From Strigamia acuminata (taxonomy: Eukaryota; Arthropoda; Chilopoda; Geophilomorpha; Linotaeniidae): 64,000 nucleotides of DNA. The translations under genes and the position numbers were made by a program. Where the stretch lies: assembly GCA_949358305.1 (NCBI GenBank), contig OX442324.1:1911501-1975500 (forward strand), given 5' to 3'. A model generated the notes under the pieces. The model was not told the origin of the DNA. It searched no databases and worked only from the letters and a program-made list of their open reading frames with translations. Of the stretch, positions 39,101-48,800 are shown one piece after another. Numbering within the stretch: position 1 is the first letter of the stretch; each line of letters opens with the position of its first letter.

Positions 39101-41657
39101 CGATAAGGACAGCAATCTTAGTGAAACCAAATTGCTCAATTGCACAAACAACGACGACAACAGTGTCCCCGACTACGCCGAGGTGGATACGCGCAGCCTC
39201 AAGACTTTCTACAAGAAGGAAACCACGCCGGTTCTCGCGCCCTACGCAACCACCACGCTTATCAACTCTGTACAGAAAAGATTGAATATGCCTGTGAGAA
39301 ATGTACACACTCTGAGGGTACAAATGCCATATTTGTCACACTTGAATTGTTTGTCGTTAAAGGACGCCGATCACGGATTTATTCCCATTCCGCACGGCAA
39401 GGACAGCCGCACGAGTGGCTCCGACGACAGCTGCGTGAAGACGGAATTGAGCAGCGACACAAACCACACCGACAGCCGCTCTAATGCAGGTTCGTTTGTC
39501 GTCTTGTTCTTACTGCTACTTGCTCACTTGACGGTATTATTGTTTTGTCTTGTGCTTTAGAATGCCTTTTAGAACATTCGGAAGCCGCCAGTCCTACGAG
39601 CGATAGTAGCAGTTACACGATGGGTAAACACTCGTGACAAATGTTTGAATTGAATTGAATTGAATTGAATTGAATTGATTGATTCCAACAGACGAAAACG
39701 GTTTAATTCTGCACAAAAAACGGTACAAACCGCCTTTACGAACGTCGACGAATGGCAAGCCGACCATGGTAAATTGGGCAGAGCTCCTTCCTCCACCACC
39801 AGAACACCCTCCTCCTAGCAATACACACAACCCTTTTGAAATACCCTCCATGCAGGAGAGGTGTTCCTCACCTGCCAGTAGAGTACTTAAATCACAGGTT
39901 TGTCTGCTTTGGTTCGAATTCGAGCCTCAAATGAAATGAAATGAAATGAAATGAAATGAAACATTCATCTCAATTAATCTTCGCGAATTATTCCATTATT
40001 CAACTTGATTTTCATTCATTCATTTCCAACACAAATGCATTGCAGATGCCCTCGATGTCGCAGACGTTGTCGAGGTCGAGTGTGTCGTCGAATGGACCTC
40101 ACGTGCCAATCCAATCGCCGCTCATGACGAAACGACCTCAGATGTCCCCTCGAGCATTGCCCAATGATTTCGAAAGGGGCCCGACTCCACCCATGCGATT
40201 GATCAGTCAACAAAACAGTTGAGTCGCTACTTTCTTAAATTTCTTGTAAATTTCTTGTAAATTTCTTGTAAATCGAATTTCAGTGGTACCGGTACCGGGC
40301 ACGAGCAGTTTTCCTGTCATGGATCGCGCCATTCAGTCATCTCTGCCTAGTCTTATCAGCGAACCGACAGGAAAAGGACAGTACATGGCGCACCGATCAC
40401 CATTCAGAATGGATTTTGCTGGTATGGTAGAGCAACAGTTGTTCAAGTTCTTCTTTAAGAACGTTCTTTCTTCTTCTTCTTCTTCATTTTTGTAGGTGCC
40501 TGTCAACTGAAACCTGGTCAAATCGATCCCACTCCCGAATACAGTGATATTGATCATTATGCTCAAACCAGTGTCACGACACCCGAGTCCAGCATTGCTG
40601 CTGGTGATCTGGATTGTGTATCAGGTGATTTTCTTTCGACGTGCTGCTTTCACAAGTTTCGTCGTTAAAGTCTCGATTTGATTAGCTTCGATGATGGGAA
40701 ACTGGAACTGTGTTACCGACAACAGTCAAAGTTCGTGTACTAGCGCACGATCAAGTGTCGCCAGTTCATCCGATGGCTCGTTCTACACAGAAGCGGATTT
40801 TGCCAACGCTGTAGTCAGGGCCGCAGAAAATGCTGGTCTGCGAGTGGACGGTTCGACTGTGACGGATCCAAATTCGAGGAGTAAATGAATAATAATAATA
40901 ATAATAATGTACTAGAACTACGAACTACGAACTCTGAACATTGTTTTTGGCAGGTAAAAGACAACTACCGAGATACACCGAGTCTAGGAGTCCGTACAGC
41001 ACCGACAGTAATTACAGCACAACGAGAGATCAGCCATACTTTATGGCAAAACCGAATAGGAAGAAACCCTTCCCTGACAATAGTCAGAAATCTAGTCAGG
41101 GTGAGTTCGATTACATTTGAAGCATTGAAGCGTTTGAAGCATTTTTATTCAATTCTCTTGACAGGCCATGGAGGAATCAAGTTAAATGAAGTTTTTGCTT
41201 TTACCATACCAAACACAACATTACAAAATTATCAAGGTAAAATTAATTTGCAAAACTCATTTCATTCATTTGATTGATTGATTAATAATTTCCTTTTTTG
41301 AAATAGACGAACCACCAACGTATAGCAAACCCATTTATCCAACCATGGGCTTACGAACTTCATCCTTACCAGATTCTCAGGAGCTTAATCCATACTTGTC
41401 GTTGAGGCGGAAAGCAGAACGGGGTCAAAATCCAAATTACGGACACAGCAGCAATCATTTGCCAATCAATAACACTATGTCGCATATATTAGAGAACAGT
41501 AAAAATTCTTCAAAACCGGCAGTAAGAACTGTGGTCATGACGCATGGAAAGGCAGCCGACAACTTTCAAGAGGTAAAACACCCGTTTGCCATTCCCATGA
41601 TAAATTACAAAGAATAATTTTTTTTTGCTTTTTTCTTCGCAGACTTCTGCAGTTTGA
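18505..41657 (+). CDS. robo: Roundabout (Robo) axon-guidance receptor, complete, 25 coding exons
   Basis: Single-pass receptor for Slit on neuronal surfaces. Coding exons: 18505-18574, 33817-34125, 35904-36185, 36263-36401, 36480-36607, 36688-37170, 37224-37313, 37379-37534, 37620-37799, 37868-37989, 38050-38275, 38352-38467, 38525-38696, 38833-39293, 39363-39489, 39561-39623, 39692-39897, 40046-40217, 40284-40421, 40496-40624, 40686-40880, 40954-41100, 41165-41236, 41307-41572, 41643-41657. They sum to 4464 nt, 1487 aa plus TGA. Order: signal peptide, five Ig domains (about 30-500), three FN3 domains (about 505-824), TM 851-873, cytoplasmic tail. Family marks seen: PRITEHP before Ig1, RDDFR and PPRGHPEP in Ig2, [15 protein letters not shown] in Ig3, PDYAEVD (CC0, Tyr 939), PYATTTL (CC1, Tyr 962), [10 protein letters not shown] (CC2, from 1074). 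CC0, CC1 and CC2 together make it Robo1-like; fly Robo2/3 lack CC2. Most introns are phase 1. One intron is GC-AG (after 37534). The alternative first exon is listed separately. Confidence 0.95.
21188..21219. repeat. AATC tetranucleotide repeat
   Basis: Eight AATC units. Confidence 0.9.
25564..25603. repeat. TAAA tetranucleotide repeat
   Basis: About ten units of ATAA. Confidence 0.9.
26571..26624. repeat. CATC tetranucleotide repeat
   Basis: About thirteen ATCC units; the reverse frame MDGWMDGW is an artefact of it. Confidence 0.9.
29533..29572. repeat. CGGCTT hexanucleotide repeat
   Basis: About six copies of CGGCTT in a GC-richer island. Confidence 0.85.
30048..30094. repeat. ATTC tetranucleotide repeat
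   Basis: About twelve units. Confidence 0.9.
31151..31388. mobile_element. fold-back MITE with about 100-bp inverted arms and TA duplication
   Basis: The left arm begins CTGCGCATCCCATTCTGCGC and the inverted right arm begins CTGCCCAACCCATTCTGCGC. The arms stay similar through TTTTCTAATTCCAGTTGTT, GCAGTATTA and GTAAATAAA for about 100 bp. TA flanks both sides (31149-31150 and 31389-31390), as in Tc1/mariner-derived elements. No coding frame. Confidence 0.85.
32759..32832. repeat. TTTCA/TTTTA pentamer repeat
   Basis: Alternating ATTTC and ATTTT pentamers for about 75 bp, just before the GC-richer DNA upstream of exon 1B. Confidence 0.9.
32840..33064 (+). promoter_or_regulatory. robo: candidate promoter/5' leader of robo exon 1B
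   Basis: GC-richer DNA with GTGCCCGCCCCTGGCCC (about 32957-32973) immediately before the alternative start. No TATA box is evident. Inference from position and composition only. Confidence 0.35.
33065..33137 (+). CDS. robo: robo alternative first coding exon 1B (signal peptide), proximal
   Basis: ATG plus 24 codons and one base, ending AATG|GTAAGC, a good donor in phase 1, exactly the phase exon 2 (33817) needs. The peptide starts [19 protein letters not shown], a short basic n-region followed by a leucine-rich core, typical of a signal peptide, and would run on as [12 protein letters not shown]. An in-frame TAA at 33053-33055 sets the start. The 200 bp upstream are richer in GC than the surrounding intron, as expected of a promoter. 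It lies 679 bp before exon 2. Vertebrate ROBO1 and ROBO2 also use alternative first exons with different signal peptides. No transcript evidence is available here. Confidence 0.65.
33138..33816 (+). other. robo: intron between robo exons 1B and 2
   Basis: Non-coding in this model. TAGATGGCGCC at 33265-33275 matches the insect CTCF core AGRKGGCGCY. A frame from 33268 starts with a signal-like peptide but has no donor in the phase needed by exon 2 except a weak GTGTGC site. Confidence 0.5.
33817..37313 (+). CDS. robo: robo Ig1-Ig5 exons (Slit-binding ectodomain)
   Basis: Exons 2-7. Exon 2 carries Ig1 with the EPAMLNC and YWCVARN cysteine strands. Exon 3 carries Ig2 ([15 protein letters not shown]). 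Exons 4 and 5 split Ig3 ([12 protein letters not shown], then [10 protein letters not shown]). Exon 6 holds Ig4 ([23 protein letters not shown]) and most of Ig5 ([12 protein letters not shown]), and exon 7 completes Ig5 ([13 protein letters not shown]). All five Ig cysteine pairs are present. Ig1 and Ig2 are the Slit-binding module in known Robo proteins. Intron 2 (34126-35903, 1778 bp) is the only large intron after exon 2. Intron 36402-36479 is 78 bp with no in-frame stop. Confidence 0.93.
34126..35903 (+). other. robo: robo intron 2, non-coding
   Basis: 1778 bp with GAGTT pentamers (about 34744-34772), AAAAG pentamers (about 35185-35205) and the AAT repeat; no exon seen. Confidence 0.75.
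35745..35815. repeat. AAT trinucleotide repeat in robo intron 2
   Basis: About 70 bp of AAT with two AAAT breaks. Confidence 0.95.
37379..38696 (+). CDS. robo: robo FN3-1 to FN3-3 exons
   Basis: Exons 8-13. FN3-1 is split over exons 8 and 9 ([19 protein letters not shown], then [12 protein letters not shown]). FN3-2 is in exons 10 and 11 (STEIRLVWN, then GFYIRFRD and [15 protein letters not shown]). FN3-3 is in exons 12 and 13 ([23 protein letters not shown], then [19 protein letters not shown]). The Trp and Tyr positions of each FN3 fold are present. The intron between exons 8 and 9 starts with GCAAGT rather than GT. The intron between exons 13 and 14 is filled by a TTTTAATTTT repeat. Confidence 0.92.
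38704..38830. repeat. TTTTAATTTT tandem repeat filling robo intron 13
   Basis: Units of TTTTTTAATTTTAA occupy nearly the whole 136-bp intron (38697-38832). Confidence 0.95.
38833..41657 (+). CDS. robo: robo transmembrane and cytoplasmic exons (CC0, CC1, CC2, C-terminal TSAV)
   Basis: Exons 14-25. Exon 14 has the membrane segment [20 protein letters not shown] followed by a basic stop-transfer stretch, then CC0 and CC1 tyrosine motifs. Exon 17 encodes LPPPP (CC2), the Enabled EVH1 ligand in known Robos. Exon 21 carries [20 protein letters not shown], a conserved tail block. Exon 25 adds only TSAV before TGA at 41655-41657; the SAV ending fits a class I PDZ ligand. Intron 39294-39362 is 69 bp and open in frame, so this segment may be retained in some transcripts. 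If the last intron is retained, the protein would end MINYKE (stop at about 41617) instead of TSAV. Confidence 0.9.
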
Positions 41658-42440
41658 GCATTCTTTTATGGTTTATTGAAGGATTTGGTCTTCATAGTGA
41701 CTGTTTAGAAAGCTGTTTCAAGAGAAAAAAAAATTGAGTTGTGACGTATCAACGACTTGATGGACTTATACATGTGAAAATCTGTACACAAGTGACGACT
41801 GACTATAAAAGGATTTATTCCAAGCAACAAGTTGCGCAAAGAGCATGTTTTATGTATGCAGTGTTTGGATCAAGGAAAGAGTTTAATTAGTAGCTTTTAT
41901 TTGAGCAGGTTTCAATTTTCACAGAATTCATCATTTTTTTAAATCCTGCTCTTTTTTATTTCAATCTTTGTATGCATGTATTACGTTCATTTTTGTACAT
42001 AACCAGTGTCTTTTGACAGTGTTTTGGATTGATTTATATTTGAAATAAGAACTAAAGCCTTAAACAACAATTTCGTATTTTATCTACATCATATCACATA
42101 TGGATGGCCCAAATTTCTACTGTGATTTTTAAATACCAAATTAAATCTTAGTTGGATGGAATAATTGATTTGTCAGTGTAAAGTAAGTATACGTGTAAGC
42201 TGAATGAGGGAGGTGTTCTCATTTTCTTCAGTTTTTGTAAAGTTGCTGACTACGAGTCAAGTTGGCTAACGGGAGATAAATATTGCTCCATTTATTTATG
42301 TTGTTTTCGTATAAATGCAAACTTTATTGCAGGATTTACTCCCACAGTTTCTATCTGAGCGCAATGTTTAATTTCAAGTAACTGACAACATTTATGGCAC
42401 TGTAATTAAAAGATTTATAAAAAAAAGTAAATAAAAAAAA
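41658..42440 (+). other. robo: robo 3' untranslated region (putative)
   Basis: No coding signal follows the stop. The stretch is AT-rich with several poly(T) and poly(A) tracts. AATAAA at 42430-42435 is a candidate polyadenylation signal, preceded by ATTAAA-like sequences around 42406. The true end is not known. Confidence 0.45.
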
Positions 42441-42491
42441 TATGACTTGATTACTTCAATCGTTTCAACATCTTGTTCTTTCTCTCCTTTC

Positions 42492-42514
42492 ACCGGGTCT
42501 TCTTGTGACCCGGT
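42492..42514. other. perfect 8-bp hairpin downstream of robo
   Basis: ACCGGGTC (42492-42499), a 7-nt loop TTCTTGT, then GACCCGGT (42507-42514). It sits about 60 bp after the candidate robo AATAAA. Confidence 0.6.
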
Positions 42515-43399
42515 TTCTCTGAAATAACACGAGTAGACGATGAGTCGCAACACTATTTTGAGTGCACAGAAAAAAATCCATTAGTTTTGAACTTCAGAGT
42601 ACACGTGATTGTAGCAGCACATCAGAAAGTGGAGAAACAGAATGTAATCTCGAGGGCTTTGGGAGTCTGCACAACTTCGCACATCACAAGACTAGATAGC
42701 CGCGACCAGTTCTGTTTTTAATTTTAAGTTTCCAGTAATGCTTGATTCACCTAGGAAACCTATTTAAATGTTTTGAATCGATAAAAATTGGTTAAATTTA
42801 CAACGCTACGGAAAAAGAGCAGTCAGTTTCGGATCCAAAAAATCTCAGAACTGGGAACCGAACTGCAGACCACCATATTGCCGTTTATTTCTTCCCAATA
42901 CAAAAGATCGATAGCCATCGCTAGCACCGCAGTGAAGCAAATTAACAAATTTTCACCAAATCTGGATTTATTCTACTGTAAGGTCTTGTCGTTGATAATT
43001 GATTATAATTGTGTTTTGCAGTATCAATTTCTTCTTTTTTAAAATTGCCAATTGAAAATAGAAAATCGAATTCTTGTTAATCTGGTTTTCAACAATCCAT
43101 TTGAAAGTTATTTCTTGTATCTTGCTTTTTGGTCCTTAGATTAAAGAAAGTTTGTTATTGTGTCGAAATCAGAGCTGGACCACGATGGCATGACGCTCAT
43201 TACATCACCATCCTTAGGGTTCAGTTATCAATATTTTGATAACATTTTAAAAAAAATCTTTCATTAATTTTTTAAGAATGCAGCAATTGGCATGTGTTAT
43301 TGATTCTGCCGATTTTGTAATTGTAATTGTAATATTGGATTATTTTAAACAGGCTGTACAAGTGCGATTTGTTTGTTATCGTTAATTAAAAATTAAAAA

Positions 43400-45236
43400 A
43401 CGAAAATAAATAAACTAAAAGTCGGGACGGTGACAACATAAAAGTACATTTCTGTATGTAAATATACAAAAAAAAATACAGTAATATTTTACTCGAAATT
43501 ATTATTTAAAAACACTTGCAAAATTAAAAAAGCAAAATGAGAAAAATGAGAAAAATGATGGGCCTACAAAAAATACAAAAAAGGAAAGGAAAGGAAAGGA
43601 AAGGAAGCATCAAGTAACAAACTCAAACACTCATTAATAATAACATGAAAATGAAGCTGAAATAAATCTTTAGCTGCCTGTACTTGAAATTATACTGTGT
43701 AGATCAAGAACGTAATGGGAAAAAAACATAGCTGAGATTCTTCCTGCAAACAAATCGAAACCAAATCCTTAAATTAGTAAAATAATAAGAAAAAAAATAA
43801 AAAAAACAGCGAAGAAAAAGATTTCAAGTCGGTACATGATAGCCAAAGGAGGCAAATATAACTTTTTTCCATTCCAGTGAATTGTATTTTTCTTATTCGT
43901 ACACAATAGCACATGAATATAGTGAGCTATACAACAGAATATTCGCCTAACAACATGGCAGATGCCAGTTTTTCATTTAGTATATACAATCAGCAAAAAT
44001 TGAGAAGCAAATAACAAACTGTTCCCTGGGATCTCGAGACCAGTAACCACCGGTATTTTCAATATTGGAATCCTGACATAACTCCCGTAGATTTTTCTTA
44101 TTTTCGTTAAGTGTTATTTTCTCTTTTCTTTTCTTTTCTTTTGTTCTTTTCTTTTGTTTTATACACTGGTCTAAATACCAAGGAACTTTTGTTGTAAGAT
44201 ACACTTGGTGTGATTAAAAAATTTTCATTTTTAAATATTTTCAAAGCAAATTTTGCCTTCCTCTTTTTTTTTTTTATAAACCATTACAGAAATGGAGTAA
44301 AAAAATTTCCTAGTGCATCTTAAGCAGACATTTTGCTACTTTGTGTAATATCACTGAATTTGGTACTAAATTAGAAAAGCACTTTTATTCCAAAAAAAAA
44401 GAAAGGAATATTAAAATTTCTTTTTTTCGGGAATTCAAAAAAATAAAATAAGAATTTCATAAAAATTAAAAAATAAAGAAACCCAAAGAGAGAACACTAT
44501 AATTTTTTGTTTAAAGATATTGGTGCATTCACCTAGCGAAATATTCACATGATTTCTTATTGATTTCGATATATCACACGCAGGCAGGCACAGAGTGGGT
44601 CGAGAAGCAGCCAAAAAACAATAAGGAAGTTTTGAAAAACAAAGTTCACACACACATCTAAAAGACGTTGACGTGTCACATAATGGATTAAAATCATTTC
44701 AAATAAACGAATCGAGAGAAACAACGAAAATAAAGAAAAAAACCTATAAAGCACCAGAGTTTATACAGCGGAGGCGAGAAGGAGTTTAAGGACGACGTAG
44801 ATGATCAGCAAACAGCGCAATTTTTTTTTCTTTTTTCTTTCTTTTATACGGTAAAAAAATATGAATTTCGCGATAATTTCAAATTTAAAAAAATTAAGAG
44901 GACGATTAAAAAGGACGAGAATTGAATAAAACGGCAACTTGTAGCCGTGCAACATGATCCCAGGAGGCGACCAAAAAAAGCAATGGAGCGAAATCACAAC
45001 TGGCTTCTTGCTCTGCACATTTGTTTCACGCCCCCCCCCCCTTAACACCCCCCCGCCCCTCCCCCCTGTAAAAGTCCCATCGCCAAAGACAAGAATTCTT
45101 TGACGCCCATTCGCAATACACCTTCTGTCTTTTTCACTTCAATTTCACGCTCTAAAAAAGCAAATTTGTAGATGTTTGCTGTTCTTCGTATGTTAGTTGT
45201 CAACGGACTAGTTGTTTACATAACGTTCCACCCCGT
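43400..45236 (-). other. Nrg: neuroglian 3' untranslated region (putative)
   Basis: No coding exon could be seen on either strand. Read on the minus strand, about 170-205 nt after the stop come two long G runs (plus-strand C runs at 45031-45041 and 45048-45066). AATAAA on the minus strand at 44384-44389 is one candidate polyadenylation signal; others are possible. The boundary is a guess. Confidence 0.4.
45031..45066 (-). repeat. C-rich runs; G-rich in the neuroglian transcript
   Basis: An 11-C run, then C runs of 7, 4 and about 7 split by single bases. On the neuroglian strand these are four or more G tracts with short spacers, the pattern of a G-quadruplex. Confidence 0.8.
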
Positions 45237-45879
45237 TTACACGAAAGTGGCCATTGCTCCGGGTGATGTCTCCTCGCGCTCTTTCCGCTTGGAGGCACCG
45301 TATTGGCCGATGAACGATCCATCCTCAGTGAATTTGCCTGATTCAAAATAATAATAATGATAATAATTAGTCGAAATCCTCGAAATACTCGAATTGTTCC
45401 ATTTTGTTCATGTTTGCACTCACCCGTTTCACCTTCGCCATAGTCTGCCATGCTGTCAGTGTCGCTTTCGACCGGTTTCGCGCTACTGCTCAACGAAGTT
45501 CGGCTTCCCTTGTTGTTTTTCTCGCCAGGTCTAATGACAAGTTGTCAAATTTAAACATTGCACATTTTATCTTCTTTTAAATACTGTAGTCATTTCTTAC
45601 GGCCTTGCGTATTCATTGAATCCAGCATCATCAGGATATTCCATTTCCTGGCCTCTGGCAGCTTCCTTTTCGTGAACTAAAACACAATCAAAATTTGTAA
45701 GAAATTTGAAGGAAAATAAATCGAAGAAAAAAGGTTTAATTTACCCGAATATTTTCCTCCCCTATTCCTCTTGATTAGACAAACGATGAGCAAGATGAGC
45801 AGCAAGAATGCAATGGCGCACATCATGCCAATAAACCAGCCAGCAGTAGCCACATTATTTAGATCGTTGCGTGCGTAAA
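45237..45879 (-). CDS. Nrg: neuroglian transmembrane and cytoplasmic exons (FIGQY, C-terminal ATFV)
   Basis: Exons 14-17. The membrane span [20 protein letters not shown] is followed by KRNRGGKYS, then an acidic block [14 protein letters not shown], a serine stretch, [31 protein letters not shown] and a tail ending GAMATFV. TFV fits a class I PDZ ligand. FIGQY is the ankyrin site whose Tyr phosphorylation blocks binding in the family. Flies make tail isoforms by alternative 3' exons; only one terminal exon could be found here. Confidence 0.92.
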
Positions 45880-48800
45880 CTAAAATATTTGACAAGAAAA
45901 ATATGAGATAAAAAGAAAGAAAGAAAGAGCGAGCATTTGCAGAACGCACCAACTCCGATAGTTTCGATTTCTTCTTCGTCACTGGAAGTGTAGAAGCTCC
46001 CATCGACGGCCACAACCTTCATTTCGTACATTGTTCCCGGTTCCAAATTTTCTACCAACAGGTTATCTAACAAATGCTCGTCGTCCGTTTTTGTCCAATC
46101 GCCATCACCTTTAAGAATCAGAATAAGAAGATTGAAAAATTAAAAAATTGAAAAATTGAAAAATTGAATTGATGATTAATTAACCTTTCTTCCTGTAGTG
46201 TACGAAGAAATAACTGCCTGGATGACGATCGACGTCCGGCAGCCAAACGACTCTGACCGACGCCTTACCGTCGGCGGTCGGCATGAGGTACCACGTGAAG
46301 GTGGGTTTGGCAGGCGGTTCCTGCATGTTGTTAGTAGTAGCCTCGATGAAATAGGGTACGCCCGGACCTTGCGACGTGAGGGCGGCGATGGTGACGCGGT
46401 ACTTTGTGTTCTTCTCCAAACTTCCGAGCTTCGTACGCGTTTCCGATTGGTCGATGAGCGATTTGCGCTTGTTCTCCGGCTTCACCGCAGTACCTTCCAC
46501 CTTGGCGTACGTTATGTTGTAACCCGTGAGAATGCCATTGGGCTCCATTGGCTTCGTCCACATTAAATAGAGGGCATTGGAACCCATCGGGACGGCATCA
46601 AACGAGGCTACAGGACCCGGAACTACAAACAAACAAACAAACAAATAAATAAACAAACATTCATTTAGATTTGACATTTTTCAAAACTCACCTCCTTCAG
46701 GAGTCTGAAATGTTATCACTTGAGTTGGAGGTCCTTCGTGCATGCCGTTAAACACGCGCATGCGCACGTTGTTCATGGCGTAAGGTACGAACATTTCAAC
46801 ACGAGCCGACGAGCTCTCGGCAGGGACAACAGTTTCCCGCATCTGCTTCTCGCCTTCCAACGTCAACCACGTCTCGATCTTGTAACCTTTAAAGTGTCCG
46901 CGCACCGAATCCGGGTGCACGGGCTCCCACGACAGGTCTGCAGTGTTACCGTCGACAACTCTGACCAAAGTGAAATTATGAGGCGCTTCCAGGGGTGCTG
47001 CAACAACAATTCATTTATTCATTCATTCATTCATTCATTCATTCATTCAGAGCAAACTCAAACTCACTATCTTCTCCGGACCAGCCGATCACCTCGACCG
47101 CAGCCATGTTGGCTTGACCCAACTTGTTGAGAGCCTCGACTTTAATTCTGTACGGCTGGAATGTCTCTTGGTTCGTGACTTCATAGGAAGCCTGCTCCCA
47201 ATTCGAAATGTCCACCGGTTTGTTCCAGGAAAGCCCGGGCTTGTCCAACCGGTAGTAAACGCGGTAGATGAATTCGGGTGCGTTGTGCTCGATCGGCTGC
47301 ATAGCCTGGAAAAAGAGAGAGAGAGACCAAAGTCAAATACCGTTGCTAGCTAGATTTCCATTTCATTTCATTTCATTTCAACTCACCGTCCAGGAAATGA
47401 CTAAATTCGATGGCGTAGTTCCTTTACCCACTACGTTGTCGGGGTTCTTGTGAGGTACGTCTGGTGGTGTATGGCACGGCTCCGAGTGCTCGCTGGCAAG
47501 GCTGTCGCCGATCTTGTTTCGGGCGATCACCCTGAACGTGTAATTCGCCCAGGGACTCATGGAGACGGAGAAAGAGCGGTCGGTGGCCGGCACGCCGTCG
47601 TAGTACTGTTCCCAGCTGTCGGGCGTGAAGCTAGTATTGTATTGGATCTTGTAATTGATGATCGGTGCCCTGTTGTCTCCCTGCGGTTGCCAGTTGATGT
47701 TTGCGAACGAGCCGTCGCATCGGACGCCCAACATTCGCGGCGGATTCGGTATATCTATGAGAAAAAAATGAGAGAAAAAATGAGAACAATGAATGTTAGT
47801 TAGTTCTTATTACTTGCTCACCTTGCACGATGAGTGTCGCACTGGCAGTGGCGTTGTCCAATCGCGTGCTGGCGACGCACGTGTACGTGCCAGAGTCAAG
47901 TTCGCTCGTTTTGCTGATAGTGAGTGAATAATCGGCCGCCTTGAACATGCGGGGGTCTTGGTCGAAGTCGATCAATTGCCCGTTGCTCAGCCAGTCGATG
48001 CTCAGCGATAAATTCGGATCAATATTAGCATTACAGCGAAACGTCGCCGACTGGCCGGCCGGCACTTCGTAGTCCATCGGGAAAGCCGTGATCCTCGTCC
48101 TCTCTGAATCAAATCAAATCAAATCAAATCAAACGCATTTCAACTCGAAAAATTCAAACAAAACAACGTAACGCTCGTGCTTACCTCGCACTTTGAGATA
48201 GCCGACCTCCGGGTGCGAACGCACCGTTCCCAAAGAGTTCTCCGCTTCGCACGAGTAGCGTCCGTCGTCCGCAAAGATCACGTTGCGGATTTCCAAATCT
48301 CCGCTGTCGAGCACGTTGAATCTGCCGCCCGTCAATTCCTTTTCGTTTCGTTTCCAAACCACCTGCGGCTTCGGTGCGCCAAACACGCGACACGTGAGCG
48401 TGATGGACAAACTGTCGACGGTTTCGTAGTTGGCTTTAGGTGGCTCCACGATGGTGGGCGGCAATGCTAACGTGCGAGACAGACAGGCAAATATGAAGCC
48501 AAGCAAAACAAAGTAATGTCGTTCGATCAATTACCTAGAACGTTCACGTAAAAATTCTTAAACACGTAGCCCAGTGTGCTCGATGCGTTACATTGGTACA
48601 CGGCGGTGTCGGACTTTTGTAATTTCTCGATCCGAATCATCGTCGAACTCACGCTTTTTCTTCGTGGGTTTGGTGGCGCTTCTGTATAATGCGATCAAAT
48701 GTTAATGTTCATGTCAAATGTCCACGTGTGTTATGATGTGTTACCGTTCAACGGAACGCCGTTGACGAACCACTTGATTTCTGGTTCGGGGATCCCTGCC

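Noticed and set aside
39909-39920. GGTTCGAATTC, resembling a tRNA B box
   Set aside because: Lies in a robo intron with no A box, acceptor stem or anticodon arm around it.
46180-46677. Reading neuroglian exon 12 on upstream as [17 protein letters not shown]
   Set aside because: This is intron sequence; the TTTGTAG acceptor at 46623 and the phase from exon 11 place the exon start at 46622.
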